Source: Epichloe hybrida
Taxonomy: Eukaryota; Ascomycota; Sordariomycetes; Hypocreales; Clavicipitaceae
Assembly (NCBI GenBank): GCA_019022495.1
Contig: JAFEKR010000011.1
Location: 558,001-622,000 of the forward strand
DNA length: 64,000 nucleotides
Reading direction: 5' to 3'
How positions within the stretch are numbered: position 1 is the stretch's first letter; each line of letters starts with the position of its first letter. Of this stretch, positions 47,281-58,326 are shown piece by piece. Position numbers and translations under genes: made by a program. Below the pieces are notes generated by a model. It saw only the letters and a list, made by a program, of their open reading frames with translations, made no database searches and was not told the DNA's origin.

Positions 47281-48636
47281 CTAAACCAAGTTGCGATTTC
47301 TTCTCCGGTTCTGTTGCCAAAGTACGCCGCCACCGCCACCTCTGCGTGGTCCTGGGTACGATTCTGAATGCTGAGTCTCGGCATCGCTGTCGGGTTCTAT
47401 CCTTTCCAATGCCGCGTTGAATCCGTGGGAAAATTCATCCAACTCTCTGTTCAGCGGGACACGATCGGATTCTCCACTAGGCCCCCCGTTTCTTGAAACT
47501 ACATCCTCCACATCGCCAAGTTGGTGAGGCTGCGGTAAGATAGAGCCCAACACACCACTCTCCGTACTCACGCCATCCGAGTTACGATTGATCGGTGCAA
47601 TGTCAGCCGGGGGCCTAATCTCGGAGACTTCTTGTCGCGACGTGTATGGTTCGAAACGGTCATGGTCAGGCGCCATTGATCTGCATGCAGTGTTAGTGGT
47701 GGTTCTCCCCATGATTCTTGTAACCCGAATATGCATGAAAACCTCGTACCTCATATGTTTGGGGTCTTGCGCATCTGCTGACCTTCGACGATTCCTCTTT
47801 GACCTTCGACGCCACAGGAAAAGGCCCAACGCGACAAGTGTAAAAATGAAAGCAACGCCCCCGACAGCCCCTCCTATGATAGCACCTGTATTCTTGGGAT
47901 TGCTCCCATCGCTGCTAGGGGCGGCAGCACTATCCGTCGTCGACGGCGGGGGCCCGTCACTAACTGCTGGCAAACCCGAGTCCGTACTACTACTAGTGCT
48001 ACTGACGCTGCCAGTACCCGAAGTTTCCGTCGACTCCGAACTAAGAGAAGTAGGCCGAGATAGAGGCGTAGGCGTGGCGGTCAGTTGCACGGATATGGTG
48101 GTGAGCCTCAAGGCAGCCATGCCAGAGGCACTTGGAACGACAGTGGTGGCCAGATCTGAAGCGGTGCCGCACCCATACTGAAAATAGCCCCCCTCAAACT
48201 GATTTTTGTAGCAAACATTGCGGCCGCGGCAGGTGTATATGTACGGGTCGGCCATGGTCTGAGGGCCACTGTTTCGATCGACGCAGCCGGTGAAGATTCC
48301 GCCCTTACAAGACCCGTCATCCGGACAACAGCCTATAGCTCCATGCTCGACATCGGCGGCGCAATGAGACCCAGCGAGGCAGGTAGCTGGAAGGTTAGGA
48401 TCACCTCCTATGTAACCACAAACTGTGTTGGACTGTCGGCGCAAAAGTTGATTCGGCGAAATGGGAGCCTGCGTAGCAAGTATGGGCCATGAGACGACGT
48501 TCAGCGGAACTTGCGCCTCGAAAGAGTTCGTTTCGCGCGGCAACTCGTGTGAAGCCGCCATGGCGGACAGGATAGGCAATACTAGCAGAGCCGCCTTCGG
48601 TGGCGGCAGCTGCGTAAACAAGTGATTCGATATCAT
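47281..48636 (-). CDS. Mucin-like single-pass membrane protein with Cys-rich ectodomain
   Basis: Signal peptide (about residues 1-28, LLVLPILSAMAA core), then a Cys-rich ectodomain of about 115 residues. The Cys pattern is VCGYIGGDPNLPATCLAGSHC, GCCPDDGSC, FTGC, YTCRGRNVCYKN and YGCG. A Ser/Thr/Pro-rich stalk follows, likely heavily O-glycosylated. A membrane helix (GAIIGGAVGGVAFIFTLVALG, then LFLW) comes next, with a basic stop-transfer RRRSKRNRRR and a ~130-residue cytosolic tail. The layout recalls fungal wall-stress sensors such as WSC/MID2 types, but the Cys domain is not a clear WSC domain. A 69 bp intron (47681-47749, GTACGA..GCAG, branch site CTAAC) is multiple of three and has no stop. 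Spliced product 428 residues, unspliced 451. Function unknown. Confidence 0.8.
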   Translation of the reverse strand: MISNHLFTQLPPPKAALLVLPILSAMAASHELPRETNSFEAQVPLNVVSWPILATQAPISPNQLLRRQSNTVCGYIGGDPNLPATCLAGSHCAADVEHGAIGCCPDDGSCKGGIFTGCVDRNSGPQTMADPYIYTCRGRNVCYKNQFEGGYFQYGCGTASDLATTVVPSASGMAALRLTTISVQLTATPTPLSRPTSLSSESTETSGTGSVSSTSSSTDSGLPAVSDGPPPSTTDSAAAPSSDGSNPKNTGAIIGGAVGGVAFIFTLVALGLFLWRRRSKRNRRRSADAQDPKHMRYEVFMHIRVTRIMGRTTTNTACRSMAPDHDRFEPYTSRQEVSEIRPPADIAPINRNSDGVSTESGVLGSILPQPHQLGDVEDVVSRNGGPSGESDRVPLNRELDEFSHGFNAALERIEPDSDAETQHSESYPGPRRGGGGGVLWQQNRRRNRNLV

Positions 48637-50628
48637 TTTCTTCTGTCAATGCTCTCCGAATCTCACGCGAGAATGATTCCAACAAAGGGAAAAAAGTGGT
48701 TGTATGTGTATGGAGTCTGCTGCTGTGAACTTGTCACGTTTGCACAGCAGCCTGGTCTGCTTATCCAAAAAGAAAGTAGATGTGATGGGTCGAGTCTCTC
48801 ATTGTTGATGCAGAGACATGGATCGTGGGAGTGGAGAGCAGACCAGTAAAAACCAGAAAGAGAGATACTAAAAGAAAACACAGCAAAAATGACAAATGGA
48901 AACGCACTGGGGCAAGATGCAAACATGAATAAGGCAATGGCAATGGGAAGGCTACTTTGCAAGTTGGGGCGGGAAGATGGGGGGGGGGAGGGGAAGAGTG
49001 AGTACGGAGTACGAGGTAATAAGAACCGGGATGTTGGACACGGCAGACTTCCCAGGGTCTGACAGTCACGACCCTGCGACAACGTTGAGCCAGACGGTCA
49101 AACTGTTTTTTATGGTTTTATTTTAGGTTTAAGCTCGGGCAGGAGGAGCAGGTACTTCACTTGCAGCATGGTAATAAGGCGCGCCCGGCTCTACATTAGT
49201 CGACGCGACCAGATGATATCAATTTTTTTTTTTCACCCTCTCCCTCTCCCTCTCCCTCCCCCCCCCAGGCACCATGATGTGATGATGTGATGATCATGAT
49301 GCCTCGCATCGCCTCGCATCGCATCGCATCGCCCCGGGTGGGGGGGGGGGATGGGGATGGTAGCGGAGGGCAACAAGTGTGGCTGGCGCCGTTGCCAGGC
49401 TGGCAGGCAGAACTTGGATTATCAGACCAGGGGGATACGAGATGCTCTGCCCACCCCTGCTGGGACAGTGCTGGCTGCAGGCCGGCCGGCGGTGGGGTTC
49501 CCATGATTATGCATGGCGACTCGGCTTGATACGACGAATCACGAGAAGAAAGAGTCGTAATACTCCGTACACAGAGAAAGGAAAGATCGCCTATGTATGT
49601 AGGCGCAGAGTAGAAGGGCATCAAGGGCTACTGTGATGTAACCGAAACCATCCCTTTCTGGAACCTGTCTCTTTCTGTCTGTCTGTCTGGTCCAGTTTGC
49701 TTCGCCCTCCAAAACTTCCCCTGCTGGCGGTCTAGGCGAGGTGAGACAAACTCGGTCGATGCCATTCATCATTAATTTAATTCATTGATTGTGCCCAGAG
49801 CCCCATTTGCGCACCAGCCCCCTCCCCCTCGATCCCATCCCAACCACCCCCCTCTCCGCACTCCATTATTACTAACCATCTATCTTATTCCTCTCGACTC
49901 AGCATGCGTCAGCCCCCCAAATTCGTGCATTGTCAATTCTTTTGGGTCCTACCGAGTACATATCGTGTCGTCTGATTTCGACGGACGGGCTATCATCAAT
50001 CTGACTACCTAATCCGTAGGAACCTGGTACTTGATTGACCGACATGGTGCAGAGTATCACATACAGACTCGCCTTCAGCTCGCATTTAGGCCCGGATTCA
50101 GCACACTGCGGACCTCTTTTACTCTTTTACGATGCTCAGTCGTCTTGAGCCTCGAACGCCAGCAACTTTGGGAAGGCGTCCAGCACCAACGTGTACGTCT
50201 CGTTACCGAGCATGGGTAGCTTTTGCAAGGTCGTACTTGCCAATCTGAGGAATTTTCAGGTGATGATTGGCTCCTGTACTCCTGGGCTGGGTCTGGCAGC
50301 TGAGAAGGCGACCCCACTGCAACCAAACCATACGTAGTACAGTGGGGTGGGTGTACATGTACATGCCCCTGCCTCTACTTCTCCTGTGCCGCCCTTCCGA
50401 CTGGAACCAAAAACTTCCTTCATACCTCCCTCCTTATCATCTCATGCAGCCATTCACGAGCATTGCTCCAGACGCTGGTCCGTCCGCTGCAGTAGCTCTC
50501 GAGACTTCATTGCTTGTGGCATCTTCATCGAGCCTTCGTTGTCTCTCCCTGCCTGGAGCCCATATCGTCACAGCCATACTCGTATCTGACGCGTGATTGT
50601 GCGCTTTGGCACCTCGCTGCTGGCCAAG
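48637..50628. other. Intergenic: membrane-protein promoter to YVC1 promoter
   Basis: 2 kb between divergent genes. Contains CCCTCT repeats at 49235-49258, ATGATG and GCATC repeats at 49270-49332 and TACGGAGTAC-type copies at 49003 and 49561. No supported gene. Confidence 0.45.
49235..49332. repeat. Low-complexity cluster: CCCTCT, TGATG and GCATC repeats
   Basis: Three adjoining short tandem arrays in about 100 bp, separated by a C run at 49258-49266. Confidence 0.88.
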
Positions 50629-52931
50629 ATGCCGATCCGCCTGAGGATGCGGCCACAGCCTGGTGTAAGGGATATGAGCCCAGTGTCTGCTAGATATGAC
50701 TTTGATATGCCGGACATTGAGGATTCGGATGCCTTTCGGGATGTCGTCAAGAAGCTTTCCCTGTTGGTGCCCTCTCAGACGATTGTTGATTTGTTACCTC
50801 GACAACAGGCTGGCGTCACATACTGACTTTTGGTTGATGTTTTTGCATGCCCCCCGTGCAGCTACTTCACAGATGTCATCGAGCTACCAAGTACATTTGA
50901 GCAGTTGAGGACCACCGAAGCAGGCAACTGTATTCGGGTGCTTGTTGATCATTTGAGTGAGAATTGCACGCATCCGGCCATTGTGAATGCCTTGCTGTGA
51001 GTGCCTTCGTCTCCAGTTGACTCCGAAGACTCTGTCCGTCCAAGTCTTTTCAAATATGCATCTGCTCATGTGGCCACACAAACAGAGCCCTCAAGTGGCA
51101 TTATGCTGCGGCAAACGAGCATTTGAGTATTGGCGAAACTCGTTCGTATGCATGCGAGATCACAGCATGGCGTTTCCTGACACGACTCTCTGAGAGACAG
51201 GCGGTAGAATATTGCCTGTACGAGATCCCAGTTGATCCAGAACGTGTAGATACGGCGCCACAGGCCTCTTACGATCACGAGGCAGGGGAAAGCTCCCCAC
51301 TTCTTACTCGTCGGGATTCTTTTGATAACGACTTGAGAACCATGGCCGGCGGTAGCGCGAGCAAGAGGACCAAGCTGTTGAGCTCTCTATCGCGACTGAC
51401 CCATCTCAACGACGATTTAAGTGAGGTCACAGACCCGACGGTCGCTGTCAAGAGCTTAAATGCCCTAGAGATTGCTGCCATAGCAAACGCAAAGCGCTTC
51501 CTCAGCCAGCATGTAGTACAGAAAATCATCACTGGAATTTGGAACGGTGAGATTGTATTTTGGGACACGCTCTCCGTCAACTCTGCTAAGAAGCCGCGTT
51601 ACTACAACCCTCATACCTCGGACCCGTTCTCGCGGCTTCGCGTACCGAAATATGTCAAGGCATGGGAGGTTTTGTTTTTCGTCGTGTTTCTACTTTTGTA
51701 CTATTTAGTCCTCATCACCCGAGACGATACTCGAATTACACCTACGGAAATCTTTCTCTTCATCTGGATCGCGGCATTCTTCTACGACGAGTTGAGCGAG
51801 TGGATCGATGCCGGTTCAATCTTTTACGCCACGGATATATGGAATGTCTTCGACATGATCATGATCTTGATCGGATTCATATTTGCAGCGTTGAGTAAGA
51901 CGTACAACCAGGATGGTTTCCTGAAACTGGCTTTCACTGACACTCTACCGCCGCAGGAATCATCGGGCTTGCCAAAAAAAAATAACGTCATGAATGAGAT
52001 TGCGTTCAATGTTTTATCGCTCGAGGCTCTGTTTATGATGCCGAGGATTTGTTCTATTTTGAGTTTGAGCCCGTACTGGGGAACGTTAATTCCATGTCTC
52101 AAGGAAATGGGTAAAGATTTTGTAAAGTTCATGGTCCTCGTCGTCATCGTCTACTTTGGTTTCTTGACCACATTTTCTCTCATTGGACGGGATATCTTCA
52201 CTTTTGGTCGAATGACGGGTATTTTGACCAAGATCTTCTTCGGATCGAGCTATGTTGGTTTCGACATTATGGACCAGATTGATCCATTCTTCGGGCCACC
52301 ACTCATGATCATCTTCATCACCCTTACGTCAATTCTGCTGCAGGGTTCTCTGACGGGTATGCTGTCCAACAGCTTTTCTCGTGTCATCACACAGGCCAGA
52401 GAAGAGTATCTCTATGTGTACAGTGTATATGTCCTGGAGGCTTCAACTAGCAATCGCCTCACCCATTTCTATCCGCCGTTCAACCTCATCGCCCTGGTCA
52501 TCTTCCGGCCGATGCGCTTCATTTTCCCTCGGGTGGGGAAGTTCCGCGCCGGACGCATCGTTCTGCTGCGAGCTACGCATATGCCAATTGTCGGGGTCAT
52601 CAAATTGTACGAGTTTATCCGACGCAAGTCCCAAGACGACGAGTACGCAGGTTTTCGGGGACCTCGCGAGTCCAAGAAGAGCAGACCCTCCGTCATGTAC
52701 TTGAGGCCAACGTCGGGCCACAGTAAACAGGCACTTCCGCTGTCTCTGTCGCAAGAATCTACACTGCTGAGATCAGACGGAAGGAGGCGACATGGCGACG
52801 ACACGGAGGAGTCTACTAGGGTGGAGGGCCAGATTGCAGAGCTTCATCAAAAGATTGATCAACTTACGGCTTTGGTGGTAGCTATGCAAGCAGGGCCCGA
52901 TGGCAATGGATCACAATCGGGGGGAGAATGA
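50629..52931 (+). CDS. YVC1: YVC1-like TRP calcium channel of the vacuole
   Basis: Fungal TRP-family cation channel releasing Ca2+ from the vacuole. Exons about 50629-50792, 50862-50996 and 51086-52931 give about 714 residues. The last two junctions are clear; the first donor (GTTACC) is uncertain. The cytosolic N-terminal part includes SENCTHPAIVNALLALKWHY, FLTRLSERQAVEYCLYEIP and WNGEIVFWDTLSVNSAKKPR. Membrane helices start at VLFFVVFLLLYYLVLI and continue through ITPTEIFLFIWIAAFFYDEL and WNVFDMIMILIGFIFAALS. They then run through DFVKFMVLVVIVYFGFLTTF to the pore region TKIFFGSSYVGFDIMD and the last helix. LLQGSLTGMLSNSFSRVITQ follows, and a C-terminal coiled segment (QIAELHQKIDQLTALVVAMQ) may assist tetramerisation. 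Confidence 0.9.
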
Positions 52932-52999
52932 AGGGTACGCAGTGCGCACGCATTGCCTGGCCGTATTGACCAAGTACCTGACTGCGCGAATGTCTTACA

Positions 53000-53346
53000 A
53001 AAAAAACCAAAGACTCGCATTTTGATGTCCTAGCCTCCTCCTCCATGAACGACTCGCTTCCCGGCACCATAACCTCTCTCTTCCATGAAAACGCATACGT
53101 CATGTACATCTCGCCGTCTGGCCCAATGCCGATGATATTGCACCTCTGTCCCATTCTCCACCGCAAAACGCACCCTATTGGGAAGATACTTGGTACACGT
53201 CTCAAGTAACCTGCTTGCCTCAAGGTGACTTGTCGTCGGACCGTGCCGTTCTCATCCCCCAACACGCGACATGTGTTGATGACGGGCACGAATTCGCATG
53301 GATGGCGGATCTTGCGAGTTGGTCCCGCGTATGTAGACTTGCGCAT
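53000..53346 (-). pseudogene. Broken DUF1857 (SRPBCC-like, AtaL family) gene remnant
   Basis: A stretch in one frame reads RKIRHPCEFVPVINTCRVLG and GTVRRQVTLRQ. The middle part is in another frame (LLETCTKYLPNRVRFAVENG, TEVQY). The reading then returns to the first frame for IGPDGEMYMTYAFSW. Together these follow the DUF1857 domain, where EFVPVI, a V-x-F/L strand and MTY-F-W are characteristic. The family's usual start (about 30 residues before RKIR) is missing, and the middle has lost sequence. So it looks like a decayed copy with an N-terminal truncation and at least two frame breaks. It has normal GC, so RIP is not the cause. An unusual intron pattern could explain one break but not the lost start. 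Confidence 0.6.
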
Positions 53347-53359
53347 GGGTTACAAATGA

Positions 53360-53918
53360 TTATGCGGGATGTGTGGTGATGGGGATTGACTAATATTAAG
53401 CGAACACTTGCCTTTCCAGGGAAACATACGTCTTGGTCTTTTGAGCGATCCCCTCGGGTGGGCGTGGGCGTGGCCGAGGCTGGACTCTTGCCATTACTCT
53501 TCTTCAGCCAATTCCAATTGCCCACCGAGGCAGAATTGGGTTCACCCTCCAACGCTCTCAAGGCTGCGGCATCGACAAACTTGCCTGCTCTAGCCTTGGG
53601 ACTTTGTGCGTGATTTGCAACGTGATTGTTACGTCGAAATGCGGACATGTCCGTGATGAGTCGGATTCCTGCCTTTGCATTCTGGGCTTTCTGCCTCTGT
53701 CGGGATTTGAGTCGTCGAATCTTGGCAGTTGAGAGTCTCGACCCTCTCGTGTTCATCTTCTTTTGGTTGCGGTGTAGCGACGAGGTAGGCGGCTGGCACA
53801 AACCAACCTGTTCGCTGGCCTCGATGGGGGTGATGGCCTCGTCATCCTCCCATTCCTCCCAGTCGTCCACGTTCTTCCTATTCTTATCTGTCACGGCAAA
53901 GTAATTCTTCTTGTCCAT
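53360..53918 (-). CDS. Conserved fungal hypothetical protein, possibly C-terminally shortened
   Basis: Starts MDKKNYFAVTDKNRKNVDDW with an acidic EEWEDDEAITPIE segment. A very basic helix follows (RLSTAKIRRLKSRQRQKAQN, then AKAGIRLITDMSAFRR), then FVDAAALRALEGEPNSASVG. I recall the same block order in uncharacterised proteins of other ascomycetes but cannot give a function. Two ends are possible. Splicing a 40 bp intron (53390-53429, GTATGT..TTAG) stops at 53360 (172 residues). Reading through it stops at 53220 (232 residues), the tail of which overlaps the pseudogene in another frame. Neither tail looks conserved, so the C-terminus may be degraded. The basic helix suggests nucleic-acid contact, only as inference. 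Confidence 0.62.
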
Positions 53919-54642
53919 GGTTGATGCGGTCATGTTCAAGGCGTGATGTGGTTTGCCAAGTCGCAAGTCTGACTCGTCTTTGATGCCTTAAGTCATCTGC
54001 TTGTTATCGCAACTAGCGTACAGGTCGAAGGGCAAAGAAAATTATGAAATAAAATAGAACAAAAAAATGCGTATGAGAGACTAGATACGGCAATGAAAGA
54101 CAAAAAGGCCGATGGCTCAAACAAGGACGAAACAATACTCGGTGTGAGAATGGGTTGGAAGATGAATAGAAAGAGAAGGAAGGGCTGGTGAGAATGGCAA
54201 TTGAAGATGGGAAAACAATCACGCACGCACGACGGACAATAGCAGACCTGCAGCCGCAGCAGGCAGACAAGGGCAACCAGGAACACTGTTGCCGCAACAC
54301 ATGGCAATGAATCCCCAGCTTCATGGCCATTTTTCTAGATAAAAGCCGACCCAGTGAGGCGCGTCTGTTCCTGCATTTGCCGTCGGCGTCTAAGTGCAAC
54401 CATGGGCCTTGGATGGTCGAAGTCGAGACGCTGGTCAGATGAAAGCGCTTATAGAGACCGATGCTCGGACTTCATTGGTTGTCACTACGCGCCATGGAGG
54501 CAGGGCTCTTGATTGGTGGGATGTCGCACCTGCCTCATGCCCTCAACTTGCACACGTGACACGAGTGATTGTGCAGGAATGAACAGAGTTGTCGACTTTC
54601 ATCCAAAAAGTTTTCCCAGGAGATTGCACGCTGACGGGGTTT

Positions 54643-54976
54643 TTCGCAAGCGAATATTTTTTCATTTATTTCGATACACTAGATGGCTCTCCAAAAAGCC
54701 ATTTACTAGTACTCCTAGTGGTTCGTCAATAGGGAAACCCCTTAAATTAGGAGAAAAAGCCGTTGCCTCTATTTCGTGGCGGTAATGGCCCTTCAGCGGG
54801 CCTGTGCCTTGCAAGCATTGTGTGTCCATCCGTTCATCCGTATGTGGTTGTTGCCAGCTTTCGCTGACCTTATCCCCTTACGCTGGGGATGAGGCTAGCG
54901 ATTTCGTCGTGATATTTCTTCTCTTCTGGGTTTTCGGATTGAATCCGACTCGTCTCCGGGCCTTCGCAAGCGAATA
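54643..54976. repeat. 14 bp direct repeat pair flanking ~306 bp
   Basis: TTCGCAAGCGAATA occurs exactly twice in the same orientation, 320 bp apart. The core TTCGCAAGCGAA is a near-palindrome. The enclosed sequence has no visible inverted ends or coding content. Confidence 0.7.
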
Positions 54977-55545
54977 AATGAGCTAGAAAAGGGTTCCTCG
55001 ACTGATTTCCAATTGATTTTTCATCGGGAGATTGCCTTGAAGGCTTGGCGGGGAGATTGGGACCATTGGGATTCAAGCAACGCCAGAAGCGGCCACGGCG
55101 GATGGAATTGATTTCGGAGTATGACATAATACGGATCCGTACCAGACCCATCAACTCAACTCCACTTGTCCTACTGGTAGTCTGGTACTGACGATAAATT
55201 CGCACGGAGTACGTCCTCCGTCGTCGGTACGGATTATTACAGCAGGGGATAATCGTGGCATATGTAAGTTCATAAGTTGTTAGGCGATGCAGAACTGTAA
55301 AGAATCCTCGGAAATCACAACACAGCAAAACGCGAGAGGCATGGACTGCAGGCTACCCGCCACCCTACATAGTTGCTTGATCGGCGTCATATTCTTCTCG
55401 AGAGATTCCACTGCAATCTGCAGGCCCCGTATTCTATTCTGCAGTGTCTTCGGACGCTGCTATTCCTTTCTCGGCATGGGTGCATGATACAGCAATACAT
55501 ACTTGGTTGGTATTATGAGGTGCCAGTCAATGCGTCCGGGAGAAG

Positions 55546-55547
55546 AG

Positions 55548-55580
<33 letters not shown>
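55546..55580 (+). repeat. GAGGAC hexanucleotide array
   Basis: About six tandem GAGGAC units in intergenic DNA. Confidence 0.93.
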
Positions 55581-55675
55581 ACACAGAAGTCTCAGTCTCA
55601 GTTTGATTGTGATTGTCCATGCCTGATATCGACGTCAGCCCAGCAACCCGCGTTAGTCCGTCCGTCGTATCGTAT

Positions 55676-55691
55676 TACGGAGTACTCCGTA
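55676..55691. repeat. Perfect 16 bp palindrome TACGGAGTACTCCGTA
   Basis: Two overlapping, oppositely oriented copies of TACGGAGTA form a perfect inverted repeat. It is the densest example of a 9-mer that recurs in intergenic DNA across the window. Confidence 0.95.
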
Positions 55692-56139
55692 CTCTTTTGG
55701 GGCATGTCCGAGAAGATAACAACCTCACGGGGAGGAGGGGGGGTAAACGTGTCCAGATGGCTTGATGGTAATACAATGGTGCACAATTGCATGCAGACAA
55801 TCTGCGTTCAAGTCCATAGTACCCATAGTAATTACCCCTGTTGTCTCCGACGGCTCCGACTGCCTCTCGGAGGGGGGAAAGAACGAAAAAGAAAAGAAAG
55901 GCTTTTTTTTGTTTTGTTTCCATTTCTACATTACTCCGTACAGCGCACGACTGCGCCAGGTGCTTTGACACGGATTCTGCTGCGCGTGTCCTGCTGCGCG
56001 TGTCCTGCTGCTCTCTGCTCTCTGTTCCACAAGGAGCCACTGGTCGAGATAGCCACTTCGCGTTGCCAGTCGCAGGTGGTACTCCACCGTTTTTTTTTTC
56101 CCCTTGCCTCTTCTCGCTTCCAAAACGTCCAACCCCCTT

Positions 56140-56190
56140 GACATCAAGACATCAAGACATCAAGACAAGAGGACAAGAGGACAAGAGGAC
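56140..56190 (+). repeat. Two adjoining 8 bp tandem arrays
   Basis: Three units of GACATCAA followed at once by three units of GACAAGAG, a related unit. Apparently a repeat that changed register and sequence midway. Confidence 0.92.
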
Positions 56191-56764
56191 ACTGCCTGCG
56201 AGTCTAGCAGCTGCGGCAACGAAATATTGCATTGCATCTGCTTGGCCTACCGCGCGCTCACTCGATACATACGTCCGCACACCAGACCTCCTTTGTCTTC
56301 GTCGCCGTCCATAGAGAGCTTTCGCGTCGAGCCTCAGCTGCACTGATCCCAGCAGCCACCTCTCGCGGATCGTCCCACGCCACCAATCTATACTCAGCTC
56401 CTGCTCCTCGACATTCAAGCTGGCGTCCTCAAATTCGACAGCCGGCTCCTCGAGCTCCGTGAACGACCGGCTTGTGGTTTCGCATCACCGACGACGATCC
56501 TCGGTCGGGACCCAGACTTTAAGTGAGCAGCGATCTGGCAACTTTCTTGAAATACAGCCCAAACAAGCCAACAGAGCTCAACTTTCGCCAGTCCTCGGTA
56601 CGTCTCTCGTCTTGCCTGCCCACTTTGTCCAGCCATGCTGGCAAACACTTGTGCGACACCGGGCAACATGTCGTGACCCATACTGTTGCGCAGACTTTGA
56701 CTTGACAGATGGTCAGACAAACTAACACTGCGACTTCTGCTTCTTAGGCACACCCGCGACCCCA

Positions 56765-58326
56765 ATGTCCTTATCGCGTAGTCCTTCGCCTGTCCCCGGC
56801 GGTGGCTGGTCGAGCCCTGGCTTGAATATCAGCAGCGGTCGGTCAAGTCCTGCCAACACTCCCTCCTCCAACACGGTATCTTGGGAATCTGCCAAGATGC
56901 GCCATGTAGGCCCCAATGGCTACCCGTCCTTTTCGACACATAACCAAGGCTTCTTTTCCCGCCATGTACGACGCTTGTCAAGTTATCTGCCTCGATTCAA
57001 CTCCAACACTAATGATCCCCGCTTGGGCGACAAGGAGACACCTGGCCGCGGACGCTGGCCTGGACAGAACATTTCCCTTATCAGAAGGATACGATCCGTT
57101 TTCGGTCGCATGGGCCGAAAGCTGAAGATTCGACTTGTGCTATGTCTCATTCTGTTGCTCTGCCTCTATATATTCTACCATTCTCGTAAGTCCCCCTTCC
57201 CTGGCACTCTGTGGGATCAAGGATATACATGTCTATCTGGAACATTTGTTTTTTTTTCCTAACACATTCGCGCTTAGCCCTGATCTATCGGTATAGAAGA
57301 GCGAGTTGGGGGGGTGGTGGCTCAAAATATGTCATCATATTAGCTGCCAATGTCGGTGGAGGTGTCATGGAGTGGAAAGGGGCTCGAGAATGGGCCATCG
57401 AGCGCGACAGCGTGCGAAACAAGCGAAAATACGTCTCAACATGGGGCTACGACCTCGAAATCGTCGACATGAAGACTAGAAAGAAGTATGCGCACGAATG
57501 GCGAGAAAGTTGGGAAAAGGTTGACTACTTGCGCAGCGCTATGCGCAAGTATCCAAACGCGGAGTGGTAAGTCGTTCTCAGGTCGTCAGTCGTACATGGC
57601 TGCGAGATGAATGAGCAGCTGACGTATGGATTACTTTCTTCTTTCAACATGAACAGGTTTTGGTGGCTTGATTTGAACACAATCGTCATGGAGCCCTCGT
57701 ATTCCCTCCAGGATCATCTATTCAACAACCTGGACAAAATTGTGTATCGCGATATCAATGAATGGAACCCGCTCAACATTTCCCACCCGCTCACGTACCC
57801 GTATCTCGACAAATCCGCAACGAGCGCTGTTGGCGATGGCAACATCAATTCGGTCAATCTGATGTTAACGCAGGACTGCTCTGGATTCAACTTGGGATCT
57901 TTCTTCGTGCGTCGCAGTGCCTGGACGGAACGCCTCCTGGATATTTGGTGGGACCCAGTCGCCTATGAGCAAAAGCACATGGCTTGGGAGCACAAAGAGC
58001 AAGATGCTCTGGAGGCACTCTACGAAAACCATGCCTGGGTCCGAGAACATACCGCTTTCCTCCCCCAACGCAAGATCAACAGTTTCCCACCCGCTGCCTG
58101 TGGCGACGGCTCAGGCAAAAACAACACTCGCTTCCACTATAGCCAAGAGGATCGCGACTTTGTCGTGAACATGGCTGGGTGTGAATGGGGACGAGACTGC
58201 TGGGGTGAGATGTACCACTACCGACAATTCAGTTACTGGCTGAACAGGAATCCCTGGGAGCGCTTCAAGGAGGACTTTATAGCCGTCATCTGGTGGAAGC
58301 TCACCGGCAAGTGGGTCAAGCTATAA
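56765..58326 (+). CDS. MNN10-type alpha-1,6-mannosyltransferase (GT34)
   Basis: Golgi type II membrane protein of the GMA12/MNN10 family, extending N-glycan mannan. Exons 56765-57185, 57278-57566 and 57657-58326 give 459 residues. A ~120-residue Ser/Pro-rich cytosolic tail is followed by one signal-anchor helix (KIRLVLCLILLLCLYIFYHS). The catalytic domain then begins KYVIILAANVGGGVMEWKGA. The nucleotide-sugar site is at WFWWLDLNTIVMEP: the DXD-like motif appears as D242-L-N244, and the join at exon 3 falls within it. QDCSGFNLGSFFVRRSAWTE, WEHKEQDALEALYENH, FLPQRKINSFPP and DFVVNMAGCEW are family-typical. MNN10 versus MNN11 cannot be separated from this copy alone. Exon junctions are all GT-AG and in phase. 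Confidence 0.9.

Larger units (their letters stand above)
53919..56764. other. Intergenic, 2.8 kb, repeat-rich
   Basis: No supported gene. Contains a perfect 14 bp direct repeat TTCGCAAGCGAATA (54643-54656 and 54963-54976). It also holds a GAGGAC array, two 8 bp tandem arrays near 56140-56190, and four TACGGAGTA/TACTCCGTA copies, including a 16 bp palindrome at 55676-55691. The last ~600 bp should hold the leader of the next gene. Confidence 0.45.
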
